NCBI GenBank assembly: GCA_034696485.1
Contig: JAQIWT010000274.1
Span: 1-25,221 of the forward strand
Source of the DNA: Isohypsibius dastychi
Lineage: Eukaryota > Tardigrada > Eutardigrada > Parachela > Isohypsibiidae
Direction of reading: 5' to 3'
DNA: 25,221 nt
Made by a program: the position numbers and the translations under genes. The notes beneath the pieces were generated by a model. It had not been told where the DNA came from, ran no database searches, and was given only the letters and a program-made list of their open reading frames with translations. Every line of letters begins with the position of its first letter. Position 1 is the stretch's first letter. This document shows positions 10,926 through 21,051 of this stretch, one piece after another.

Positions 10926-13844
10926 GTATTGACTTACACGCTTCTGCGAGCTTCTGATGGTCTGTTGGTCAATTAATACGGCTTTTCGCTGAGTTTCTCC
11001 AGGCTGTCAATGAGCAAGTGCTATATATCACCCTCCCAAAGCGTATTCACGTAATCTCCAAGGCATATTCACTGAATCAACAATCACCGACCGAACTTCT
11101 TGGAGCAGTTTGGGGATGGCGTTCTCCGAAAGAAACACCTGCCCGAAACAAGTCAGTGCACCAACGCAGTCTTTGGCCAAATCAGCATCCCGTTGGTCGT
11201 TCTCAAATCGAGAGAGCATCGGATGAAATTGCTGGAAAACAACATCAAAAGGTCACCTCCTCATCTTAACGTAACCACTGCAAACGAAACCAAAATATCC
11301 AGTTTCAAAGCAGCTAGAAAGGCCACATGGGTGACAACCGTGACAATGGACTGGACGATAGTTTTGAAGAGGTTCAACTGTCCAAGTGTCGTCCGTTCCC
11401 TTCATCTACTAGAAGTTCCAGGCATTTTGGGGTAATATTTGTTGAAGAACACTTCGGGTTGTGGTCCTTGGTCGATTCTAGGCCGTCAATTCTCCGCAAC
11501 TGAAACAAAATACTGAATCAAACCACCAGGAACATGAGATATCCAGATGAAATATATACTTATAGTATTTTTGATGACTAACCCGATGTAATTTGCCGCG
11601 AATGCTCCCCAATCAGTCTGTGTTCAACCGTAATATTATTGAAGACAGTGTGGATAATCGGTACCAGGTCAATCCACAATCTGGGCACCTTTTTGGAAAG
11701 GTCATCTTTTAGCTCCACGAACCATTCCAGTAAGAATTTCCGAAGCAGCACGCTGTTGGTGTTCTTCCCGGCTGGCGACATATTTATGGAGATGAGGTAA
11801 AAAGAGAGAGGTGATAGCGTATCCACAATGCCGGAAGCATCCGCGCAACAAAATGAAATATCCAGAGTCGAATTCTGAATGGGAGAAATCTTCCGCGCTG
11901 ATGAACTTCAAAAGTGCTTCAAGATACGTTACATCGGAGAACCGTTCGAGAAGCAACCGATCGATTTCCTGAAGACCAGCAGGTCGACTTCCGGCAAGAT
12001 CCTTTAGTGTCACTAAAAAACCAGAAATGTCAACTAAAACGGTTCATTTTCCCGAAAAAAAGGAAAAGTAAAGTAAAGCTTTACCTGACTGGAAAAAATC
12101 AGGAAAACAACAAGCCCTAATATATGTTGTGAAACCACTCATCCAAGTGACTTTGAAATAAATTCATAAATTCCAGTTTTTCCGCGGAATGAAATAATAT
12201 TATTCAGCTCTAATTTTGGAATTATTGAAACTACTTTTTGATTCTTTTGACATTTCCAGACTCAAGATCGATCTACGTTTTTCACCTTGCTGGTTTATGG
12301 GAGTGTTAACTTCCAGTCCACTTTTAGGCCACCCATAGTATCCCATCCAGAGCTTATCGATGAACATCGTTTCATCGTATTCAGCTTCCGTTTTCGGCAC
12401 TCTGTTCTCGTTGAAACAAATCCACAGATTATCTTCCCGGATTGCGGAAGTGGATTGCCTTTCAACTCTTGACATGGCCGAATCCAGATCTTCTTGTGGG
12501 ATGGTTTTAATTGCTCGCAAAATAAAAATCATCAAGAGGACGCTTGAACGACGTGTTTTATCGTTGGAATCAACAAGACGATCCAGGGTAAATTGGACGA
12601 TGCTGACCGGTAGAGCGATATCGTTTCTTACTAAAACGGAAAAACATGATCGTGGGTTCCAAAGACGGAATCGGAAAAACAAACATGAATCGTACGTGAA
12701 AACATCTTGGAAAAGGCATTAGAAAATGATTTTCAAACAAATAAAAATTCTCCAGAAAAACCGAAAAAATTCCCGCTTTCCCTGAAAACGCATTTGTTCC
12801 GAGTCAAAATATCGGGATCTATAAAATTTCACAGAAGGATGTTTCGAAAAATGACAAGCTGGAACGGCATTTGCATTTCCACAAAGCAGGCGTTTACTGA
12901 TAATTCCCTAACAAATTAGCGGCAGACATTTGACGCGCAAACAAGAAGACCGAAGACACTCACCGAAAAAGCGTAAAAAGACATGTCCGATCAAAAAGTT
13001 TGATCCGATCAAAAGAGCGTCCAAAAGTTTGCCGATGGTCGGTAGTTTGGAATGTTGGGATCGAACGATAGCCGGAAAGATTCGGGAGTGCGTATGCCAG
13101 TCGTATTTGAGAACGTAGGATGACTTTTTGTTTCCCAACAAAAGATAAAGCGAACCTGAAATGTGAGACATCAGTTAATCAGCCTGCCGGGAAATCACTG
13201 CACCAAATCAAATAAACCGTTATCATTCACCTTTATTAAAAGATTTTTCTTCGCTACGTATTCTGGACAACATCTACCACAATAATCTTGCGGTGATTCA
13301 TCCATTTTCTTAAACATTTTGATTCAAGTATTTATGCTTTTCATTGTTTTTATAATTTTTCTTAGAGAAGTGACATGAGATTAAATTACTGAATTGTAAT
13401 CAACAGGTGAAATATGTTGTTCGGCTCTGATTTTACAACGCACCTTTCAATTGCTCGTTGTTATTTTCTGGTCCCAAGTCTTTTGCAGTTTCCAAGTACT
13501 TCAATATATCAGGGAGAAAATATCGATGAGATGAGTGAATCTGGGAGATGGCATCACTGAAAACTCCCTGAGCGATGCTGCGGACTTCCTTGTACCGTGA
13601 GACGGACAATTTGACGACTTGACGTAGAATTTTTAGTCTCTTTTTCGTCACTTCAGAGGCTCGCTGATAGACGCACCGCACATCATTCTGGAACGCGCTT
13701 TCTTGATGAATAAACGGCGCGGCGGTAGCGACTTTTCTTCGGACCAGACCAAGTCTTTTCCAAGTCTTTTTTCACTTCGTCTGCAGAATAAAAACATGAA
13801 TCGATGCCAGATGGAATTTTCAAAATATAACAAAAAAAGGAGAA

Positions 13845-13935
13845 AAGACAAATTATTAAAAATTAAAAAATTATTGAATCTTAAAAAAGTTATTGAAAAT
13901 TATTAAAAATTCTGAAAATTAAAAATCATTGAACT
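13845..13935. repeat. AT-rich degenerate direct repeats
   Basis: Variants of AAATTATTAAAAATT and AAGTTATTGAAAATT recur several times in about 90 bases. The stretch is almost pure A/T and lies in a psme-4 intron between the exons ending near 14030 and starting near 13785. Probably intronic simple sequence. Confidence 0.6.
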
Positions 13936-14269
13936 TCTTCATCGTGAATATTTTTAATCTCTCAAAAATTCAAAGTTTCTGAAACAAAGTCTGATTCGCG
14001 AAGTTGATTTATACCAAATTCAAATTCAGGCCACTCTCAACCGAATATCTACCGAAGAAGACATTTCCTCCCCAGAATTTGCGTGGGGACTTCTTGGCAA
14101 ATTCAGCACCGTAGAGTTTTTCAGGGGCTCCATAATAATTCAATGGGTACGTTCTCAAAAGAGTAACGAGAACGGAACGGGCCATTGTAACCCGACTGGC
14201 ATTTCATCATCAGCTTCCGTCGCAGAACTGATTTCAAGCGGTCAATATATTCAAATGCGTGCCTGGAAG

Positions 14270-14522
14270 TACAGTGGGCCCTTACAAAGATAGATTATCT
14301 GAGTGAATTATTTGAAATAATTATATTCCGCGGTCCCCAATTTTGAGCGGTGCGAGGCGAGGTGAGGCGACCAGATAATCCAGACCAGATAATCAGAAAA
14401 ACCAGCTCACGAGCTGGTTATTTATATAATTCAGAATTATATTTCACGCCAATTGGTGATTTTCAGAAAATATAATCAGGATAATAATTATTTAGATAAT
14501 CTATCTTTGTAATGTGCCAGTA
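14270..14522. mobile_element. MITE-like element with inverted ends, Tc1/mariner style
   Basis: The left end TACAGTGGGCCCTTACAAAG continues ATAGATTATCT. The right end, read on the opposite strand, is TACTGGCACATTACAAAG continuing ATAGATTATCT. The two share an exact run of 18 bases (TTACAAAGATAGATTATC) plus flanking similarity, and both ends abut TA, the Tc1/mariner target duplication. At about 253 bp with no open frame it is non-autonomous. Inside are two more palindromes: ACCAGCTC/GAGCTGGT at 14401-14418 and TATAATTC/GAATTATA at 14425-14441. It interrupts intronic sequence of psme-4. Confidence 0.8.
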
Positions 14523-17500
14523 AGAACTAAGATTCTGACTTGAAACAGCAAATCGAACAAAAAAAATGCATTTCCGGGAAAAACCTGTTGAAACATAATC
14601 TGTTAATTATATGAAACCGAGAAGTGCAAATCAATGTTTTTACAAAACCCTAAATACTTTAAGGAGAATGATTCAACCGAATATGAAAGCAAACTCAAAA
14701 TAAGGAACAATCCTTTTTCAGCGAAAAGTTTTCAGGAGAGTTTTTTGTGGTGATTTTCTTCACTGATAATTTTAGAAAAATGGCAACATCATTATAATAA
14801 TAACAGTCAATTTAAGCAAATAAATTGATCTGGAACGTGCGCAGTCATCAGAATGACTTCGAGCTGACCACGTACCCTCAAAAGCCGACCATCAGATCCG
14901 AAACAATCTACAAAGTCTAAAGCAGCTCGTCATCCAAATTCGTTACTTTGGCAAAGGTTGGGCGTTGATCCAACCGAATTTCCAACAACCGGAGCACGCA
15001 ATCGGAAAGAACAGGCCTGGCGATGTCAGGGCGAATTTTCGTGGCCAAAAATCCCATATGACTTCGAGAAATTGCTCCAAGCTGCTGAATAGGATAAATC
15101 TCGGTCAAAGCAGATCTAAAGAAGCAATCATCATTTTGCAGTGCCAAGGACTTTACGAGATTAAATTTCAAAGTTTAACAATGCGGTTTCTGGTTTTTCA
15201 CGAAATCTGAAAATACGTGAATCGAAAAAAACGAATCTGTCTTACGTGAAAAGTTTGTCTATCAGCAAGTTTGCGATGTTGTCGTCAGCCTGAAGTAAAA
15301 CAGTATGTGCCACAACATGTCCATCCGTTGCTTAATGATTCCTTGCTCCATACTGATATCCGAAACGTTAACGTTCGCATGTTTCGTTACTGTACATCTG
15401 TTCTTGCGCCGGGCTCGACTGTTAAAATATCCTCCAATGCAAGGCAGCGGTCTAACAGCTGTAATAAAAAGTCCTCGAATTCTGCTGTCTGCAAACATAT
15501 TTCGCGTTCGACATCAGAGATTCCGTTTGAATCCAAATCAGCATCCTAAAGAAAGGCCGCAGTGATGACATCATTTCTCAAGTTCTGCAAAATCAACCGA
15601 GATTAAACAAATCTGGATATCAAAGATTAGAAGCAGCTGGAAGTCACCACACATTACAAAAGTTTAAAGAAAACGATGCAGATTTCAATTCAATCTTTGA
15701 TGAATAGCAAACACAACTCACGAAAAACTCCAAGCGTTGCCTCTTCCTCGTACCATTCGAATTAATTCCTAGCAGCATCGCCAACATTAGCTGCACACCA
15801 TGCTTCTTCCCGTCTTTTAGCTGAAAATGTACGGCAGCGAAGCGGCCAGCGCCGAGACGATTGCTTGAAATCTCAGAGGTTCTGTCAAAGTATTTCTCCA
15901 ATAAATCTGGAAATATTTCATCCGGAGCCAAAAGTGCCAGATGCCGGATCCGGCGCTGCCGGGGACGGCTTCATGGGCTGATGAGTGCTTGCTGAACAGG
16001 TTGAGGAAAGCTAGCGGTTTAAACGCGCGGACAAAGCGGACAATTAACGCATCGGTCAAGCAGGATCCTTTCGGGATTTCTGGCATCCAGTCACGAGGGC
16101 GGAAGCGTTCCAGCTGAAGACGGGCAACCAGACCAACCGGAAGGTACATCAAAGTCGAGGAAAGTTCGTCGGTCCAGTTTTTGTAATTCGAAGGATGAAA
16201 GTACTCTGTATGACTCAACGGATTTGAATAGTTGCTCCAAAACAATCACACATTATTCACTGAAAATAACAGAATATCATAACATTTCCGCCACAAACCG
16301 GTATTCCATATAACTATTGAAGTTTTGTGTTCCACCAACAACAAGACTTCCCCAATCCTGAAATCAGGTCTCTCAAAATTCAAGCATGATCTAAACTCAG
16401 AAACATTTCACGGTACTTTTAGCACTCTTTACCTGTAATTTTTGTCAAAACTGGAACAAAAGCGACATTCCGGGTAATTTTCTGTACCTCCATGAAATAC
16501 GGTTTTTAATATCCAGATTGACAAAAGAAATTGCGAGCGAGGTATTTCGAACTGACACGAGTGATGATAATAAATGAATTACTTAAGAGGAGCAACTCAC
16601 AGATGAAGCATCGCGACAGGCCATAAAACTGCCGACTGTCTATCGGAGGATTCGCTGGTATAAACCAACTCTCTTTCCAACCGGCAATTCCAATGTCCGG
16701 AGAAATTTTGTAAAAATTGCAGAAATGTATTTATCCCAGGCAAGGTATCCAATATTCTCTGCAGCGACTCGAGGAAACAATTGCAGCATATTCTGTTCCC
16801 AGGAAGGAACACCGTGAAATCCCAGCCAGATTTCCAAAAATGCCTGTAAGCTTGTTGAATTGTGTCAGCAGTTACTATGAACAGAAATGTCGAAACTAAC
16901 CTCAAGCCACAATTTATACCCGAAATTCGCCTGATCTGGTTTCACTAAGGTCGGAAGAAAAGCAACAAAATAACCCATTGCTTTTGTCATGCTTCCGTCA
17001 AAAGGTCACAACATAGGCCTCCATTCATCCAAAATTTCCTGTGAGGCTTCCAGTGTGAAATAATAACGGCAATATCCGACCAGTTCCATCAGAGCGCCAT
17101 CGGTTGTATCGCGCCAATAAAGGACTCCCTGCGGAAATTCGCTGCTAAGCACATAACAAATGAAACGATTCTCAAAAATTAAGAGCCTACATGAGACATG
17201 TCCCGCCCAGTTTCCATCTTCTCCATTAACTTGTAAATCGGCATCCAATCGACGATCAGGCCTTCCGGTGCGAGCAGTTCAAGCTTCTTCTTTGAAATCG
17301 TTGTTTATTCTGATGAACCGGTTCACCAAGCTAGGATCCATGCTTGGATCCAACAACAGTTCCATGAACAGTTTGATGAAATTCACATGATTTTCCTTGG
17401 AGAATGACCGTCCGTAAAGACCAACGTACGATTCAAGTCGAGTGATCCAGAAAAGTACTCCAAGCCAAAAATCAGCCGCCAGAACACATTTCGAAAGATG

Positions 17501-17640
17501 TTCTTTGATTTCGGCAATCCAAGCAGCTGCTTCATTTGGAAGTTTGTCGGCGTAAGGGAGCATTTGATCATAAATGGTTTCATGTTGACTGGCGCGACCG
17601 AAATTTGTACCGGAAACTTGGTCGACATTCATCGACTCAA

Positions 17641-17655
17641 ATTCACCTGAAAACG
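17641..17655 (-). promoter_or_regulatory. 3' splice acceptor just upstream of the psme-4 start, likely trans-splice site
   Basis: On the minus strand the sequence reads CGTTTTCAG, then 14 bases, then the psme-4 ATG at 17632. In nematodes an acceptor this close to a start codon, with no upstream exon of the same gene, usually receives a spliced leader. No psme-4 exon is seen upstream; the next exon to the right, 251 bp away, is aman-2 exon 4. Which leader, if any, is used cannot be told from sequence. Confidence 0.55.
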
Positions 17656-17906
17656 AGGAAACCAGTTATACTGCCTTTCTAATAACTTTCCAAATCAGCA
17701 TAAGAAATGCACAGCAGATCATTAACAATATTTCTAATTGCCACGTAAACAATAAAATACCGGGACTTTTTGCTGAAATTCAACTACACAAACATCCAAC
17801 CTCCGACTTTTCCAAAAAAAACTCCAATTCCAGGAGCGAGTGAATCTGTTTTCCCAGAAAACGTGGACGGAATTTTCCGGTTGGTGTATCTGGTACAGTA
17901 TCATAC

Positions 17907-18930
17907 GTTCTGAATCTATCCCTGCTCCCCACTGGTGCCGTACTCCACCAAAGCACCAAATACGAGATTTCAGCCCAGATGAACTTCCGGCTGGGATTCC
18001 GTCAAATTCAAGATTTTCTTGGTCTGCTCTTCGAAATATACTTCGAACGTCTTGATCCAACCTGCGAAAAATCAGGAAATCAGTAAAAAAACCTGGAAAC
18101 GCGACGAAAACATTATTTGAAGACAGTGCAATACAATCAAAAGAAGCTCTGTTTGTCTGATATTCTAAAATCAGAACACGTGAAAATAAACCCTTCAATA
18201 GATTTCGCACCTGGATCGTTATGAGAGATGAAGACCTTCGAAGGGTTCTCCGCAGTAAATTGTGATTCATCATACTTGGCCTCCCATTCCTGTTTCCAAA
18301 CACCACCATCCTGGTTGTCATATCCAACTGTATCATATAGGCTTTGCATCTAAAGAAACATCCAAAAACAATTACCACCAACAATTTTCGGTCATTTTGC
18401 CCAACTCTCACCTGGACGTCGGAAGACGCTGGTATCAGTTGGCCAACGGAACATTGCCCAGATCACATACACACTTTCCCGAATTCAGCTTTTGATAGCA
18501 GTCCGGAAAATTCTAAACGCAGAATGATAGAGTTCAGTTGGCTCGGAACCGGGATTTCTCTGCTCCAATAAATTGTTCTGTAAAAGCGGTAACTGATTTT
18601 TGAGCATGGAATTTAAACCGGCTTCTAGACTAACGAATGTTTCCTGCTTTCGGACAAATAGCATCTTCCACCTGGAAATCCCAATAAAATTACCCACTAC
18701 AAAATCTCAGTTTCTTACGAGGTATTCGAATACCTTTTTCGTTTCATTTTTCAGATTGCTGAAGATGTCGATACTTTCAGGCTAAAGGAGCTGGACTTGC
18801 GTGTCCTCCGACCAGTTCGTTGGTCAATTGACCCAAATGCCGAGAATCCCATCAGTTCCACCGCGAATTACAACATGAGAGTAACACCAACGAGCGTGAT
18901 AACAGCGAAGAAAGCCGTAGAAATCTTCAT
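17907..18930 (-). pseudogene. aman-2: Golgi alpha-mannosidase II, 5' exons of aman-2 (membrane anchor, stem, start of catalytic domain)
   Basis: Exon 1 (18930-18719) starts MKISTAFFAVITLVGVTLML, a short cytoplasmic tail and signal anchor as expected of a type II Golgi enzyme, then a TAA at 18868-18870. Exon 2 (18671-18412) reads FVSLEAGLNSMLKNQL, a stem-like helix. Exon 3 (18349-18211) has MQSLYDTVGYDNQDGGVWK and SHNDPG. Exon 4 (18061-17907) has GWIKTFEVYFEEQTKKIL and, after a frameshift near 18000, FIWAEISYLVLWW. GGVWKQ, HSHNDPGW and FIWAEISYF are GH38 class II hallmarks. The HND zinc-binding motif is kept, but the VPH before it is lost. Exon 4 ends in a phase-2 donor (AC|GTATGA). The next exon, at 10564, begins G CTG GTG, restoring FRTLVKNGQ. 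Between ISYL and LVKNGQ there are 17 residues, the same as in the fly enzyme as I recall it. Confidence 0.9.
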
Positions 18931-19057
18931 TTCGAAAAGTGCGATCACAGGATAATGTCACCGGGTATCGGGCTGAAGAAAATCTGCGGCCGGAAGCGGA
19001 CGTATCTAGTAAAGGATTTCCATCACCTGCACGCAATACAGCCGCACCTGAGAACAA

Positions 19058-20320
19058 AACAAAACATGAAATTAATTCTGAAGCAAACGCTTTTGATAAT
19101 TTGTGTATGATGTTTGGATATTAAACAGAGCGATTGCACGATCAAAACAACTTCATTTCCGCCTGATATCACGACATGAAGCATTCTCGAACGCACTCAA
19201 CAAAGAACATTAACAGGACATGGCGAAGAGACCTGAAAATTTTACAATTAACAGCCACCTGTTTAAATGTATTGCACCTATTCTAAATTCGCGCACTATT
19301 TTAATAGCGCAGTTATCCGGAAATTCCAAAAAGCCCGTGTCAAGTTTAATATTCCGTCAGAAGAAGTCATGTTCCAAATTTCCCCTACTGTTGGATGATC
19401 TAATGTGAACGCCACTATAAAAGGTCACCAGTTAATTATCACCAGTTTTATCACACTCGTTAAACTTAAACTTTCAATGAGTAAAATAATATTCGTGAAG
19501 AAGTACAAGACTAACAAAACGCTCGAAATATTTGTACGTACGTACTGAAGATATAAATCACTTTGTTTCTTTAAGTGGGAAAACACATTATTCAAAACGT
19601 CTTTGTTCCTTTGCATCTTTGATATCCAACGCTCTGCTCGAGATGAGCACCACCGAAAACAAATCAAACGATATATTCTCATCGAAACTGCAAACGCAAG
19701 AGAAACTAATTTTGCAATCTTAACGAACATATTCCAACCGAACTCGTAACAAGAGGATAAATTTTATTCTACATTTTGATTTGTCTTGTGTTAAACTCAT
19801 AAAACGCCGAGCATGCATTCCAAAAAAACTACCAGTCACCTAGGGAGTCGGAGAAGTTATATCTCATTTACTCGTTCTCACCTTCACACAGGAGATCTGG
19901 ACACGAGAATCGCGAGTATGATCCGCGGTTTCGATCGGTGTCTCTGACTGCTTGTATTAGGAGACGATGAATCTCTTGATATTTTATCCTAAAAAGGATA
20001 CAACAAAGCACTTGAAGATGTGGCATAAACATAAAGCGAGATATAGTTCACTTGCCTCAATTTTCGCACCGAGCCATCCAGGAGACCGAGCAACTCGTTG
20101 AGCTTTATCACAGAACTATGCCGAGTGGGAAGATTAAGAAGGAGCGTGAATCCAGTCTTGGAAACAGATTCCCTGAAAAACGCAGAAAATATCAAGTAAG
20201 GTTTTACAATTTTTTCAAACTTTTGTTAGTTAATTATTACCACCACAAACTGGAAACAAATTTCACTCAGGTATAAAACCACGGATCAACCGAATGCCAA
20301 CTGAAAGCATTCTGAATTTC
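19058..20320. other. Unassigned 1.3 kb between aman-2 and the merlin FERM exons
   Basis: One splice-bounded open piece on the minus strand, about 20180-20050, starts after TTTTTCAG and reads ESVSKTGFTLLLNLPT and LNELLGLLDGSVRKL. On the plus strand the same DNA is open (QFSHRAIQETEQLVELYHR) and is followed by a good intron-like GTAAGG...TTTCACTCAG at 20196-20270. I cannot assign either to a family. A second minus piece near 19700-19550 has DENISFDLFSVVLISSRALD. No RNA gene or repeat is evident. Part of this may be 5' flank of aman-2. Confidence 0.35.
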
Positions 20321-20329
20321 TTGAAATAG

Positions 20330-20937
20330 GCGCACAGTTACGAAAAGTAGTGAATGACACACCGAATGTGTCGTAATTATGGTAAACCTTGACCTTCTTC
20401 GAATTAAAATTCCAGAAACTGCTGCTTCTTTCAAAAAGGCAACAGTTCGAAAATTGAGAAAATGTGTTACTTCCACTTACCCTGCGATATAGTGAAAATA
20501 TCCAAATAATTCTAATAAATCTTTCTATGTGATTCCAACGGGAAGCTGATTTTCGGTTTCCGTCGATCATGTTTCTCATAAACAAACAACCTGAATGGAG
20601 TCACTCCCAGATGAGGTTCCGACTCTTTCTTGTTCTAAAAGAAATCGCAGCTGAGATAACTGCGAACAACTGGAAAACAAAGGATGCGAATTTACCGATA
20701 TATCGAAATATCAGACTTCAAACATCTCCAAATTCTGAGCCACTCTCAAATATTCCATTTCCGCTTCATTCCTCGACAATCCACGATGGTCAGCATGCCA
20801 GCTTCGAAACTTATTTTCCCACGCTTCTTTTGGCCACTCCGGAAATTGCTGCAGGAGATTTTTCGGGAGGAGCTCTTTGACCGGAAACGCACCAGCTTCA
20901 ATACTGATTTCAATCAGAATCCGCGAGCTAGAAAACG
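20330..20937 (-). pseudogene. nfm-1: Merlin FERM domain, F2 end and F3 lobe (5' part of the nfm-1 copy)
   Basis: Exon 20937-20696 reads ELLPKNLLQQFPEWPKEAW, ADHRGLSRNEAEMEYLRVAQ and NLEMFEV, a TGA (20711-20713), then YFDIS. Exon 20634-20481 continues NKKESEPHLGVTPFRLFVYE and RRKPKISFPLE, a TAG at 20512-20514, then NYLDIFTIS. A third exon from 20421 has FNSKKVKVYH and, in a shifted frame, FQEIQNAF. These follow the merlin/ERM order EELLPKRV, [43 protein letters not shown] and FKFNSSKL. Introns are 61 and 59 bp with standard borders. FERM lobe F1 and most of F2 are not in the window. The coiled-coil half is at 1295-2337, same strand, about 18 kb downstream. Confidence 0.86.
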
Positions 20938-21051
20938 AAAATATTTCAAGGAGATGAAGCAGAATAATATTCCAACGCCGTCATGGTTCCAAAAATTAAT
21001 CTGCAAATATTTCCATTCACATCTAAAGAGGTTATCATTTCTTTATTCAAA

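Larger units (their letters stand above)
10930..17632 (-). pseudogene. psme-4: Proteasome activator PA200/BLM10 (PSME4), near full length but broken
   Basis: HEAT-repeat activator that caps the 20S proteasome. The start ATG is at 17632, 14 bases after a TTTTCAG acceptor. Conserved blocks run in family order: MLPYADKLPNEAA, GRSFSKENHVNFIKL, SQEILDEWRPML, RVAAENIGYLAWDKYI, YFHPSNYKNWTDEL, DEIFPDLLEKYFD, DVEREICLQTAEFEDFLLQL, NYYGAPEKLYGAEF, YKEVRSIAQGVFSDAI, NEQLKGAL, SLYLLLGNKK, MFIDKLWMGYYGWPKSGL, ASEILTGMVRGAKR, VFNNITVEH, LNLFKTIVQS and LAKDCVGALTCFGQ. Lesions include TGA at 17006-17008 (Cys of RPLMCPFD), TAG at 14917-14919 (Trp) and 14908-14910 (Gln), TGA at 11402-11404, and frameshifts near 17290, 16680, 15935, 14180, 13720, 11706 and 11610. 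About 90 residues expected between 11580 and 11505 are absent. The C-terminus is unclear. The gene lies wholly inside an aman-2 intron. Confidence 0.9.

Noticed and set aside
17734-18411. A 225-codon minus-strand open frame, the longest in the window
   Set aside because: It reads across aman-2 exons 3 and 4 and their introns in the wrong frame; the real exons with GH38 motifs are in other frames and have proper splice sites.
20348-20378. GACACA/TGTGTC small inverted repeat as a regulatory site
   Set aside because: Only six base pairs, lying inside the merlin F3 exon region, and expected by chance.
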